A stretch of DNA of 64,000 bases from Psychromarinibacter halotolerans (GCF_029168315.1 NZ_JARGYD010000009.1:62001-126000); one strand, 5' to 3'. Shown: positions 53,109 through 62,407, numbered from the stretch's first letter. Notes: generated by a model not told the origin, from the letters alone. Made by a program: numbers and translations.

Positions 53109-54284
53109 CTACCAGCTGCCGCTTGCCCCGCCGCCCGAGGACGACCCGCCCCCGAAAGACGACCGGCTGGACCCCGATCCGCCGGACGATTTGACCTTGG
53201 GGATCGTGCGGACCTCGCTGTCGTGATAGCCGCAATTCTGGCAGTCGTAGTCCAGCCGCTTCCGGCCGGTGCTGGACTTGGTCGCCGCCTGCAGCACCTC
53301 GGCGGTGGTGCTGAGGGTGCGATAGCTGCATTGCGGGCAGGCGCTGTAGCCCGAGAACCATGACCGATAGCGCTGGATCAGCATGTGCGCGCAGGACGGG
53401 CAGTGCCAGACGTCGTAGTCCACGGACCGCAGGTATTCCTCCAGCCGCTGGCCGCCATCCAGATGCGCGTCGTCGGCCTGTTCCCCGGCGCGCAGCATCG
53501 TCGTGCCGCAGACGTCGCAGGGGCGCGGGCGGTTGCGAAGATGGCGGCGCACCGCGAAGACCACCGCGCCCACCGGCGCGGCGATCAGGCCCCATGCAAA
53601 CTGGCCCAGCGCCTGTATCCAGTGCCAGATGCGGCCGAACCCGCGTTCCAGCGTGGTCGCTTCGAACTCGTCGGGATAGTTGCCGGTCAACTCGAAGATC
53701 GTCTCGTCCACGCCGGTCAGAATGCCCGCTTGGTACGCCTCGTCGCGGAAGTCGGGCAGGAAGCCCTCGTCCACGACCCGCTGCATCCGCTCGTCCCAGG
53801 CGCGGGAATACCCTGCCCCGATCTCGATCCGAATCCGGCGGTCACCGACCGAGACCAGCACCAGCACCCCGTCGTTGCTGTCCGCGTTGCCGATGCCCCA
53901 TGTGTTGAACAGCGCCGTCGCGAAGGTTTCCAGCGTCCCCCTATGCCCATAGGTGGCAAGGTCCGGGATCGTCAGAACGGTCATCTCGATACCGGTCTGG
54001 TCGTACAGCAGGATCAGGTCGTCGCGAACGGCACCTTCCGCCGTATCGTCCAGAACGTCGGCGTAGTCGTTCACGTAAACATCGGAATAGCCGGGGATCG
54101 TGCCGACGGCGCGCTCGGCATCACTTTGTACCGCGTCGGGGCTGAAGCTGACCGGACCTGCAGGAAGCTCGGCCAGCGGGGCGGCGGGACGCGTCAGCGT
54201 TCCCACAAGAAACCCTGCGCCCAGCCCGATGACGACCACGGCGAAGGCGATCGCCAGTGCGAAATTCATATCGTGTTTCGTCAT
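53109..54284 (-). CDS. TPM-domain membrane protein with zinc-ribbon-like tail
   Basis: A 391-residue protein. Residues 9-30 are a transmembrane anchor. A TPM (TLP18.3/Psb32/MOLO-1) domain follows with VYVNDYADVLDDTAEGAV and DSNDGVLVLVSVGDRRIRIE. A second hydrophobic segment (WGLIAAPVGAVVFAV) and a C-terminal part with four CxxC pairs (CDVC, CPSC, CPQC, CQNC) then lead to a Gly/Ser-rich end. TPM proteins are putative membrane-linked phosphatases or chaperones. The added cysteine-rich part is a common form in which zinc is likely bound by two ribbons. No partner gene is adjacent. Confidence 0.85.
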   Translation of the reverse strand: MTKHDMNFALAIAFAVVVIGLGAGFLVGTLTRPAAPLAELPAGPVSFSPDAVQSDAERAVGTIPGYSDVYVNDYADVLDDTAEGAVRDDLILLYDQTGIEMTVLTIPDLATYGHRGTLETFATALFNTWGIGNADSNDGVLVLVSVGDRRIRIEIGAGYSRAWDERMQRVVDEGFLPDFRDEAYQAGILTGVDETIFELTGNYPDEFEATTLERGFGRIWHWIQALGQFAWGLIAAPVGAVVFAVRRHLRNRPRPCDVCGTTMLRAGEQADDAHLDGGQRLEEYLRSVDYDVWHCPSCAHMLIQRYRSWFSGYSACPQCSYRTLSTTAEVLQAATKSSTGRKRLDYDCQNCGYHDSEVRTIPKVKSSGGSGSSRSSFGGGSSSGGGASGSW

Positions 54285-54415
54285 CCGCCTGCCCTGCCCG
54301 CGCCTTTCCTGTCTGGCGAGACCCTAGGCGGCGGAACGGCATGCGCCAATGGCGGAATTCCGGTATCGGAAACGGACCGCCCGGACCCAGCCCGGACGGC
54401 CCGCAAGACCTTGGC

Positions 54416-55459
54416 CTAGAACGGGTTCGGATGCATCCGGTTCGCCTCGTCGATCTGTTCGAGAACCTCGTCGGACAGCGTGAGTTCACCGCCCTGAAGC
54501 GCGATCTCGACATGTTCGACCGACGACGCGCCGAAGATCGGCGACGCGACCGAATGCCGGGTCAGCGCCCATGCCAGCGCCATCGCCGACGGGTCCATCC
54601 CGTGCCGTTTGGCGATGGCGATATACGCCTCGATCGCCGGCCAGACCTTGGGATTGATCCGCCCGTTCAGCGTGCTTTCCTGCGCGCGGCGGGTTTTCTC
54701 GGGCGTCAACTCGGGCCCGTACTTGCCCGAGATCAGCCCCATCCCCAGCGGCGAGAACGGGATCTGCGGCACGTCTTCCGCCAGACAGGCCTCGGCAAGG
54801 TCGGTGTCGGCGATCCGGTGCAGGATCGAGTACTCGTTCTGGATCGTCAGCGGACGCGGCAGGCCGTTCTCTTCGGCGACGCGGACCCATGTGGTCAGGC
54901 CCCACGCCGTCTCGTTCGACAGGCCCCAATGGCGGATCTTGCCCGCCTCGATCAGGCGCTGCATTCCGCCCATCAGGTCGATCATGTGCGCTTCGATGGC
55001 GGCGCGGTCGATGCGCTCGGGGTTGTATTTCCACTGGGCGCGCATGTGGTACTGCGGGCGCAGCGGGAAATGCGTCTGGTACAGGTCGATCACGTCCGTC
55101 TGCAGCCGCTTCAACGAGCCGTCGACCGTACGCTGCACGATGTCGCCGGAATAGCCCTCGCCGTCGCGCACCGCGCCTTGGTTCGGGGCCGCGACCTTGG
55201 TGGCCAGCACGATGTCGTCCCGCCGACCGGTCTTGGCGATCCAGCTGCCGACGATCTCTTCGGTGCGGCCAACGGTCTCTGCTTTGACCGGGTAGGTCGG
55301 GTAAACCTCTGCGGTGTCGACGAAATTGATGCCGCCGGCGATTGCGGCGTTCATCTGCGCGTGGCCCTCGGCCTCGGTGTTGCGGCTGCCCCACCCCATC
55401 GTGCCAAGGCACAGGCGCGAGACCTGAAGGTCACTGCGGCCCAGCTTGATCCTGTCCAT
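54416..55459 (-). CDS. Aldo/keto reductase (Tas-like)
   Basis: A 347-residue NADPH-dependent reductase of the AKR superfamily. The start MDRIKLGRSDLQVSRLCLGTM and NFVDTAEVYPTYPVKAETVG (catalytic Asp and Tyr) are typical, as is DIVLATKVAAPNQG (catalytic Lys). GLSNETAWGLTTW and NEYSILHR match Tas-type members. ATG 55459 has AGGAGA about 6 nt upstream. The start is divergent from the ImuA-like gene, with an SOS-type box between. The substrate is unknown. Confidence 0.92.
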   Translation of the reverse strand: MDRIKLGRSDLQVSRLCLGTMGWGSRNTEAEGHAQMNAAIAGGINFVDTAEVYPTYPVKAETVGRTEEIVGSWIAKTGRRDDIVLATKVAAPNQGAVRDGEGYSGDIVQRTVDGSLKRLQTDVIDLYQTHFPLRPQYHMRAQWKYNPERIDRAAIEAHMIDLMGGMQRLIEAGKIRHWGLSNETAWGLTTWVRVAEENGLPRPLTIQNEYSILHRIADTDLAEACLAEDVPQIPFSPLGMGLISGKYGPELTPEKTRRAQESTLNGRINPKVWPAIEAYIAIAKRHGMDPSAMALAWALTRHSVASPIFGASSVEHVEIALQGGELTLSDEVLEQIDEANRMHPNPF

Positions 55460-55572
55460 GTTCGTTCTCCTGTTCGGGTGCTGGGCGCAAGCTAACCGCT
55501 GGTCGCTCAGGGGCAAGCGGGTTTGCCCAGGACGGGCGCTGTTTGCGCGGGGCGGACGCTGTTTGCACTTGA

Positions 55573-55587
55573 GAACAAAATGGGAAC
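55573..55587. promoter_or_regulatory. LexA (SOS) box, GAAC-N7-GAAC
   Basis: GAACAAAATGGGAAC reads GTTC-N7-GTTC on the minus strand, the direct-repeat LexA box of Rhodobacter and other alphaproteobacteria. It lies 16 nt before the ATG of the ImuA-like gene. Confidence 0.75.
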
Positions 55588-55603
55588 ATGTAGGATGGGA
55601 ACC

Positions 55604-56242
55604 ATGACCGCCCATCTTCTGTCCCGCACCACGTCGTCCCGCGACCGCGACCGGCCCGCCCTGTCCTTTCTGGACGGGATGGCGCTGCCGCTGGCCCGCG
55701 CGCACGAGTTCTGCGGCGACGCCCGGCGCACGCTGGCGGCGCTGGTGGCGGCCCGGACCGAGGGGCCGGTGTTCTGGATCTCGCCCTCGTGGCAGCCCGA
55801 ACGGCTGAACCCCGAGGCGGCCGCGCACCTGTTCGACCCCGGCCGCGTGGTGTTTCTTGAACCGCAGCGCGCCGAGGATCTGCTGTGGTGCCTCGAAGAG
55901 GTGCTGCGCGCGGGCGTGGTGCCGCTGGCGGTGGCCGACCTGCCGGGCCCGCCGGGAATGACGGCGGTGCGGCGGCTGCACCTTGCCGCCGAAACCGGCG
56001 CGGCCGAGGGCGAAGTGGCGCCGCTGGGCCTGATCCTGACCCCCGGAGACGGCGGCGCGCCGGGGATCGAGTCGCGCTGGCGGATGCGCTCGGCGCACGG
56101 GATGCAGGCGGACGCGTCCGGCAAGCTGCGGCAGGGCTGGCACCTGCACCGCCTGCGCGCCCGCACCGCGCCGGTGCAGGGCTGGCAGGTGAACCTTTCG
56201 CCACAGGGGCTTCGCGCGGCCCCGCTGTCGGAAGCGGCTTAA
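55604..56242 (+). CDS. ImuA-like (SulA/RecA-related) SOS protein
   Basis: A 212-residue protein that I recognise as similar to Rhodobacteraceae ImuA. It has the segments LSFLDGMALPLARAHEFCGD, EGPVFWISPSWQPERLNPEA, VPLAVADLPGPPGMTAVRRL and GLILTPGDGGAPGIESRWRM, in the order of a RecA-like core lacking a Walker A motif. ImuA works with ImuB and DnaE2 in error-prone repair. A LexA box precedes it. imuB and dnaE2 do not follow; the next gene is metG, so this copy is an orphan, or its partners are elsewhere. ATG 55604 is preferred over 55595 because AGG lies 9 nt away. Confidence 0.65.
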   Translation: MTAHLLSRTTSSRDRDRPALSFLDGMALPLARAHEFCGDARRTLAALVAARTEGPVFWISPSWQPERLNPEAAAHLFDPGRVVFLEPQRAEDLLWCLEEVLRAGVVPLAVADLPGPPGMTAVRRLHLAAETGAAEGEVAPLGLILTPGDGGAPGIESRWRMRSAHGMQADASGKLRQGWHLHRLRARTAPVQGWQVNLSPQGLRAAPLSEAA

Positions 56243-56380
56243 GCCGCGCGCGCCAGTCCCCGCATCCCAGTCCCCGCACCCCCGTCCCCAGACCTGTGGC
56301 CCGCATCCCGCGTCCCGCCTGCCTCTGGCCCATTCCCTGCGAATAGGCTAAGGCGCGCGGGACACCAAAAGGACGCGAAC

Positions 56381-58099
56381 ATGGCCCGGATTCTCATCAC
56401 CTCCGCCATTCCCTACATCAACGGGATCAAGCACCTGGGCAACCTTGTCGGCTCCCAGCTGCCCGCCGACCTCTACGCCCGGTTCTGCCGCGCGCGGGGC
56501 GACGAGGTCATGTTCATCTGCGCCACCGACGAACACGGCACCCCTGCCGAGCTTGCCGCCGCCAAGGCTGGCAAACCGGTGGCCGAGTACTGCGCCGAAA
56601 TGCACGAGGTCCAGAAAGGCCTGAGCGACGGCTTCCGCCTGTCCTTCGACAAGTTCGGCCGGTCCTCCAGCCCGCAGAACCGCGCGCTGACGCAGTATTT
56701 CGCAGGCCGGCTGGCCGACAACGGCTACATCGAGGAAGTCAGCGAAAAGCAGGTCTATTCCAACGCCGACGGCCGCTTCCTGCCCGACCGCTACATCGAG
56801 GGCACCTGCCCCAACTGCGGCTACGACAAGGCGCGCGGCGACCAGTGCGAGAACTGCACCAAGCAGCTGGACCCGACCGACCTGATCGACCCGCGCTCGG
56901 CGATCTCGGGGTCCACCGATCTGGAAGTGCGCGAGACCAAGCACCTGTACCTGCGCCAGTCGGCGCTGAAGGACCGGCTGGACGCATGGATCGACGAAAA
57001 GACCGACTGGCCCGTGCTGACCACCTCGATCGCGAAGAAATGGCTGCACGACGGCGACGGGCTGCAAGACCGTGGCATCACCCGTGACCTTGACTGGGGC
57101 GTGCCGGTGAAACGCGGCGACGCGGACTGGCCGGGGATGGAAGGCAAGGTCTTCTACGTCTGGTTCGACGCCCCGATCGAATACATCGCCGCGACCAAGG
57201 AATGGGCCGACGAAAAAGGTCTGGACGACGACGCGTGGCAAAGCTGGTGGCGCACCGACAAGGGCGCGGACGACGTCCGCTATGTCCAGTTCATGGGCAA
57301 GGACAACGTGCCGTTCCACACCCTGTCCTTCCCCGCCACGATCATCGGCTCGGGCGACCCGTGGAAGCTGGTCGATTACATCAAGTCGTTCAACTACCTG
57401 AACTACGATGGCGGCCAGTTCAGCACCTCGCAGGGGCGCGGCGTGTTCATGGATCAGGCGCTGGACATCCTGCCCGCCGATTACTGGCGCTGGTGGTTGC
57501 TAAGCCACGCGCCCGAGAACTCGGACAGCGAATTCACGTGGGAGAACTTCCAAGCCTCGGTGAACAAGGACCTTGCCGACGTGCTGGGCAACTTCGCCAG
57601 CCGCGTCACCAAGTTCTGCCGCTCGAAGTTCGGCGAGGTCGTCCCCGAGGGCGGCGAGACCGGCCCGCGTGAACAGGCGCTGATCGCCGACCTGTCGAAA
57701 CGGCTTGATGCCTATCAGACCCACATGGAGGCGATCGACGTCCGCAAGGCATCGTCCGAGCTGCGCGCGATGTGGGCCGCCGGGAACGAGTACCTGCAAG
57801 AAGCCGCGCCGTGGTCCGTGTTCAAGGAAGACGAGGCCGCCGCCGCCGCGATCATCCGGCTGTCGCTGAACCTGATCCGGTTGTACGGCGTGCTGTCGGC
57901 CCCGTTCATCCCCGATGCCTCGGCCGAGATGCTGAAGGCGATGAACGCGGAAGACGCCGCGTGGCCGAAGGACATCGCCTCTGCGCTGTCCGCCCTGCCC
58001 GCCGGGCAGGCGTTCACCGTGCCAGAGAACCTGTTCCGCAAGATCACGGACGACGAGCGCGCGGACTGGCAGTCGCGCTTCTCCGGCGTGCGCAGCTAA
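56381..58099 (+). CDS. metG: Methionyl-tRNA synthetase
   Basis: A 572-residue class I aminoacyl-tRNA synthetase that charges tRNA-Met. The N-terminal ITSAIPYINGIKHLGNLVGS contains the HIGH element as HLGN. The zinc knuckle is CPNC (about residue 145) and CENC (about 159). The KMSKS loop reads QFSTS at residues 346-350 in GGQFSTSQGRGVF, with neither usual lysine. The anticodon-binding domain follows. No C-terminal EMAP/OB domain is present, giving the short form. AAAAGGA precedes the ATG. The normal order and length argue that it is functional despite the changed loop. Confidence 0.95.
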   Translation: MARILITSAIPYINGIKHLGNLVGSQLPADLYARFCRARGDEVMFICATDEHGTPAELAAAKAGKPVAEYCAEMHEVQKGLSDGFRLSFDKFGRSSSPQNRALTQYFAGRLADNGYIEEVSEKQVYSNADGRFLPDRYIEGTCPNCGYDKARGDQCENCTKQLDPTDLIDPRSAISGSTDLEVRETKHLYLRQSALKDRLDAWIDEKTDWPVLTTSIAKKWLHDGDGLQDRGITRDLDWGVPVKRGDADWPGMEGKVFYVWFDAPIEYIAATKEWADEKGLDDDAWQSWWRTDKGADDVRYVQFMGKDNVPFHTLSFPATIIGSGDPWKLVDYIKSFNYLNYDGGQFSTSQGRGVFMDQALDILPADYWRWWLLSHAPENSDSEFTWENFQASVNKDLADVLGNFASRVTKFCRSKFGEVVPEGGETGPREQALIADLSKRLDAYQTHMEAIDVRKASSELRAMWAAGNEYLQEAAPWSVFKEDEAAAAAIIRLSLNLIRLYGVLSAPFIPDASAEMLKAMNAEDAAWPKDIASALSALPAGQAFTVPENLFRKITDDERADWQSRFSGVRS

Positions 58100-58107
58100 G
58101 GCGTGAT

Positions 58108-58156
58108 CCACGTCTGCCGTCGCGGCAGGCGTGGTGGCCCGGTGGAAAGCCGGGCC
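58108..58156 (+). terminator. Two hairpins after metG
   Basis: CCACGTCTGCCG/CGGCAGGCGTGG (58108-58134; 12 bp with one G-T pair) and GGCCCGG/CCGGGCC (58136-58156) follow the stop. There is no T-tract, so termination may be inefficient or Rho-assisted. Confidence 0.45.
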
Positions 58157-58200
58157 GCAAGCCCCTAGATCAGGCCGGTCCGCCAGTTCAGGAGTGACCG

Positions 58201-59175
58201 ATGGTTCCGTATTCCGTTCTCGACCTTTCGCCCGTGCCCGCCGGCAAGACCCCGGCCGACGCGCTGGCGAATTCCGTCGACCTTGCCCAGAACGCCGAGA
58301 CCTGGGGCTATAATCGCTACTGGCTGGCCGAGCATCACAACATGACCGGTATCGCGTCGGCGGCAACGTCGCTGGTGATCAGCCATGTCGCGGCGAACAC
58401 CAAGACGATCCGCGTGGGCGCTGGCGGCATCATGCTGCCCAACCATTCGCCGCTGGTGATCGCCGAGCAGTTCGGCACGCTGGCGACGCTGTACCCCGGC
58501 CGGATCGACCTTGGGCTGGGCCGTGCGCCCGGCACCGACATGGGCACCGCCCGCGCCCTGCGCCGCGGCATGGGGAATAACGACGACTTCCCCAACGACG
58601 TGGTCGAACTGATGTCCTACCTCGGCCCGGAACAGCCCGACGCCCGCGTGCGCGCGGTTCCGGGCACCGGGACCGAGGTTCCGGTCTGGATGCTGGGGTC
58701 CAGCCTGTACGGCGCGCAACTGGCGGCGCATCTTGGCCTGCCATACGCCTTCGCGTCGCATTTCGCGCCCGGCTACCTGCAGCCCGCGCTTGAAACCTAC
58801 CGGTCCAGCTATCGCCCGTCCGAAGCTTGGCCCGAGCCGCATTTCATGCTTGCGATCAACGTGTTCGCTGCCGACACCGATGAAGAAGGCGCGCGCCTTC
58901 GGACCTCGATGCAGCAGACCTTCCTGAACCTGCGCCGCGGCCGTCCCGGCCCGCTTCCGGCGCCGGTCGACACGCTGGACGCGACGCCCGACGAACTGGC
59001 GGGCGTGAACGAGGCGCTGATGGTCAGCGCGGTTGGCAGCAAGGATACGGTGCGGGCCCGGCTGGACGAACTGATCGGCATGTTCAAACCCGACGAGGTC
59101 ATCCTGACCGGTCAGATCCACGACCACGACGCACGGGTGAAATCCTTCGGCATGGCGGCGGACATCCTCGGCTGA
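58201..59175 (+). CDS. Luciferase-like (LLM) flavin-dependent oxidoreductase
   Basis: A 324-residue FMN/F420-type TIM-barrel monooxygenase of the bacterial luciferase superfamily. The family segments are YNRYWLAEHHNMTGIASAAT, IRVGAGGIMLPNHSPLVIAE, and GRIDLGLGRAPGTD. It resembles the YhbW type. The C-terminal FDEVILTGQIHDHDARVKSF-like end (PDEVILTGQIHDHDAR) is typical. CAGGAG lies 7 nt before the ATG. Its substrate and flavin-reductase partner are unknown. Confidence 0.92.
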   Translation: MVPYSVLDLSPVPAGKTPADALANSVDLAQNAETWGYNRYWLAEHHNMTGIASAATSLVISHVAANTKTIRVGAGGIMLPNHSPLVIAEQFGTLATLYPGRIDLGLGRAPGTDMGTARALRRGMGNNDDFPNDVVELMSYLGPEQPDARVRAVPGTGTEVPVWMLGSSLYGAQLAAHLGLPYAFASHFAPGYLQPALETYRSSYRPSEAWPEPHFMLAINVFAADTDEEGARLRTSMQQTFLNLRRGRPGPLPAPVDTLDATPDELAGVNEALMVSAVGSKDTVRARLDELIGMFKPDEVILTGQIHDHDARVKSFGMAADILG

Positions 59176-59283
59176 TGCGGCGCGTCCGCGTTTACGAGGA
59201 ATAAACCCGGGGCCTTTAGTCCTCTGGCATCCGGTTGTGGCCCGGTCATCCCGGCCGACGCCCACCGGCGCCGGAGGGTTGCC

Positions 59284-60201
59284 ATGCGCCGACGTCTATT
59301 TCTTTGCCTGTGTGCCGCGCTGCTTGCGCCGCCCGCCGCCCACGCGCAACAGGCGACCCCGGATCACGTGTTTCAGCGCACGGAAGAAATCCTGCTGCAT
59401 CTCGACCTGCTGAATACGGCGAATTTCTCTGAATCCGCCGGGGTCGAGGTGCCGTCAGACCCGACCCGCCCGCGCCACGTCCTGCAATCGGCGCGGGACG
59501 TGTGGCGCAAGCTGCAATTGTTGCGCTACATGAACGGCCTGCCCACGGCGTCGCTGGACCCCGTCCCCGCGCGCGAGGTGACGCCAGCGGACGTCAAGGA
59601 CGTGATGGACCGCGTTTTGTCGGGTGTCGTCGACCTGCGTGGCGCCTATGGCGTCGACGATCCGGTGACCGCCCCCGCCCTGCCGCAAGGCAAGACGCCC
59701 GCCGACGTCTATGCCAACCTGATGCGCATCGACGCGCAGCTTGATGCGCTGGGTGTCCCCGCCACGGTGCCGAACGACGTGTTCCAGCTGGCATCCAGCG
59801 TCCTGATGGCGCTTGAGGATATCGCCACCCACGCCGGGATCGAGGCGGACACAGCCTCGTTGTGGCCCGAAACCGGGCGCACGCCGGAAAACGTGTACAA
59901 GGCAGTGCACCAACTGATCGCCGATCTGAAGACCCTGTCAGACGCCGACGCGCGCTTTGCAGTGGACGGCATCGTGGACCCGTCCCTTGTGTCTGGCGAC
60001 ATCACCCCGTCCGAAGTGATGAAGATCCTGTCGCGCGCCATGGCCGACGTACAGGCGATCCGCGCCGCCGCAGGTGTGCCCGACCCGGCCGAAACCGCGC
60101 CCTACGTCGGCGGCAAGACCCCGTCCGACGTGTATTTCGCAGTCAAACGCGCCCGCGCCGTGGTCGCCGCCCTGTCGGGCGCCAGCGGCAGCCTGTTCTA
60201 A
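59284..60201 (+). CDS. Secreted protein of eight 38-residue helical repeats
   Basis: A 305-residue protein with a signal peptide (MRRRLFLCLCAALLAPPAAHA, then QQATPDHVF). The mature part consists of repeated units, each beginning TP-x-(D/E/H)-V followed by an amphipathic helix that ends in L-x-x-L and often GV. Units start at residues 25, 62, 100, 138, 162, 200, 241 and 279; six of the seven spacings are 37-41 residues, one is 24. I recognise no named domain. It is 22 nt upstream of a chemoreceptor gene and almost surely cotranscribed with it, suggesting a periplasmic sensing or scaffold partner. Confidence 0.78.
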   Translation: MRRRLFLCLCAALLAPPAAHAQQATPDHVFQRTEEILLHLDLLNTANFSESAGVEVPSDPTRPRHVLQSARDVWRKLQLLRYMNGLPTASLDPVPAREVTPADVKDVMDRVLSGVVDLRGAYGVDDPVTAPALPQGKTPADVYANLMRIDAQLDALGVPATVPNDVFQLASSVLMALEDIATHAGIEADTASLWPETGRTPENVYKAVHQLIADLKTLSDADARFAVDGIVDPSLVSGDITPSEVMKILSRAMADVQAIRAAAGVPDPAETAPYVGGKTPSDVYFAVKRARAVVAALSGASGSLF

Positions 60202-60223
60202 GCCCTTGGCAGGAGGATCGCGC

Positions 60224-62293
60224 ATGACCGCGGACGACACCGTCACCGAAGCAGAACCGCGCCGGACCGTCTTCGGCCTTGCCGCCCGGATCATGGCATG
60301 GGTCGTCGGCCCGATCTTCTTTCTTGCCATCCTGAACGCCGTCACCATCGACCTGTCGTCGCGCCGCGCCGCCGCCTCCTTCGAACGGCAGGACGCCACG
60401 ATGCGCACGGCAGAGACGGTGTCGCAGATCAGCGCGCAGATGACCGGCGCGCTGTTGGACATCAACACCAGCCTTGCCGCCCTGCTGGACCTGCGCGCCG
60501 CCAACATCGCCGCCAAGCGGTTCGAGCCGCAGGCGGAAATCGCCCTTCGCACCCGTTTGCGCAGCGCGATCCGCGCCTATTTCGGCGCGGTCATGCGCCT
60601 GTCCTCTGCGCTTGAACAGGCCGATCTTGCCGATGACCGGCTTGACGCCGCGCTGAACCTTTTGTCCCGCAAAGCGGCCGAGATGGAGCGGATCATGTCG
60701 CTGTACATCGTGTCCAACAGCCGCACGCTGCGCCTGTCCCGCGATGGAAACTTCGACAACGCGTCGAACAACTTCCGTTTCGAGGAACAGATCCACGTCG
60801 CGGCGATCCGGCGCAGCCTCGAAGCGGCAAGCCTCAAGTTCACAGAGGTGACGGAAACGACCGGGATGCTGCTGGGCGCCGCCAGCCGCGCAGCCGCCGC
60901 CGACGACCAACGCGCCGAAGCGCGCGGCCGCCTTGTCGCCTTCGCGATGCTGGCCGCCATCGCTTTGATCGCCACGCTTGGCGCCGTGGTATCCGTGCGC
61001 CGCTCGATCCTGCGGCCCCTCAAGCGGCTGAACGGCCAAATGGTCGCCATCGCTGGCGGGACACTGGACACCTCCCTGCCCGACACGGACCGCCACGACG
61101 AGCTTGGGGCAATGGCCCGCTCGGTCGAGGTGTTCCGCGAGAACGCGATCGAAAAACTGCGCCTTCAGGAAGAGGAGCGCCGCGCACAGGCCGCCGCGCA
61201 AGAGGCCGAACGCGAACGATTGGCCGAGGACGCCGCGCGGGAGGAAGAGGAACGCCGCCGCGAAGACGCCGACGCCGAACGCGCGCGTCAGGATCAGGCC
61301 GAACGCGACGCGGCCCGCCGCATCGCCGAGCAAGAGCGTCAGGCGCGGCTGGCCGAGCAGGGCCGCGTGGTCACGGAACTGGCCGACGCCCTTGGCCGCC
61401 TGGCGGCCGGCGACTTGTCGCACGGCATCGACGCCGAACTGGCCGAGGGTTACGATACGCTGCGCGTGGACTTCAACGCCGCCGTCGCGCAGCTGACCGA
61501 CACGATGGGGCACATCCTTCTGTCGACGGAGACGATCCGGAACGAGGTCGACCAGATCTCCGGCGCCTCGGATTCACTGGCGCAACGCACCGAAAGCCAG
61601 GCCGCGTCGCTGCAGGAAACCTCTGCCGCGCTCGAGGTGCTGACCGCCGCCATGAAGTCCGCCGCCGACAGCTCTGCCGAGGTCGACACCTTCGTGCGCG
61701 AGGCTCGGGATACGGCCGAAAACAGCAAAGAGGCCGTGACCCGGATGGTCGGCGCGATGGAGGGCATCAGCCGTTCGTCGCAAGAGACCGGCCGCATCGT
61801 GAACCTGATCGACGACATCGCTTTCCAGACCAACCTTCTGGCGCTGAACGCCGGGGTCGAAGCCGCCCGCGCCGGCGAGGCCGGGCGCGGCTTCGCCGTC
61901 GTCGCCTCCGAGGTTCGCGCCCTCGCCCAGCGCGCATCGGAAGCGGCGCAGGACATCACCGCCCTGATCGCCCGAAGCGACGAACAGGTCCGCGCCGGAA
62001 CCGGCTTCGTCGACGAGGTTCAGACCGCGCTTGTCGGCATCGTGACCACGGTCGGCTCGGTCGCCGAACGGGTGTCGGGCATCACCGTCAAGATGAGCGG
62101 CCAGTCAGAGACGCTGGGCGGCATCAACGCCGCCGTCGCGCAGTTGGACCAGCTGACCCAGAAGAACGCCGCCATGTTCGAAGAAACCACGGCAGCCACG
62201 CGGCTTCTTGTCTCTGAATGCGAAACGCTTGGCCATGCGGTCGGCCGGTTCACCCTGCCCGACGACCCCGAGGACCTGCGCGGCGCCGCCTGA
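60224..62293 (+). CDS. Methyl-accepting chemotaxis protein with periplasmic helical sensor
   Basis: A 689-residue chemoreceptor. TM1 is at about residues 22-42, a mostly helical periplasmic domain (about 45-235) lacks an obvious Cache fold, and TM2 is at about 242-262. HAMP follows (RPLKRLNGQMVAIAGGTLD), then a charged Glu/Arg/Ala-rich coiled-coil (about residues 320-395), a second HAMP-like segment, and the signalling hairpin with tip IAFQTNLLALNAGVEAARAG. AGGAGG lies 7 nt before the ATG. It follows the repeat protein by 22 nt. No CheR-type pentapeptide is at its end. Confidence 0.93.
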   Translation: MTADDTVTEAEPRRTVFGLAARIMAWVVGPIFFLAILNAVTIDLSSRRAAASFERQDATMRTAETVSQISAQMTGALLDINTSLAALLDLRAANIAAKRFEPQAEIALRTRLRSAIRAYFGAVMRLSSALEQADLADDRLDAALNLLSRKAAEMERIMSLYIVSNSRTLRLSRDGNFDNASNNFRFEEQIHVAAIRRSLEAASLKFTEVTETTGMLLGAASRAAAADDQRAEARGRLVAFAMLAAIALIATLGAVVSVRRSILRPLKRLNGQMVAIAGGTLDTSLPDTDRHDELGAMARSVEVFRENAIEKLRLQEEERRAQAAAQEAERERLAEDAAREEEERRREDADAERARQDQAERDAARRIAEQERQARLAEQGRVVTELADALGRLAAGDLSHGIDAELAEGYDTLRVDFNAAVAQLTDTMGHILLSTETIRNEVDQISGASDSLAQRTESQAASLQETSAALEVLTAAMKSAADSSAEVDTFVREARDTAENSKEAVTRMVGAMEGISRSSQETGRIVNLIDDIAFQTNLLALNAGVEAARAGEAGRGFAVVASEVRALAQRASEAAQDITALIARSDEQVRAGTGFVDEVQTALVGIVTTVGSVAERVSGITVKMSGQSETLGGINAAVAQLDQLTQKNAAMFEETTAATRLLVSECETLGHAVGRFTLPDDPEDLRGAA

Positions 62294-62407
62294 CGCGGCT
62301 GGCGCAGGGCCTCTGTTGCACGGGCGGCACCTGCCCGCGGACCGTCGACTTCGCAGGGCAAACCCGCTATCCCGGCGCCGAACATCCCCGGCGGCGAGGA
62401 GCAGCAA

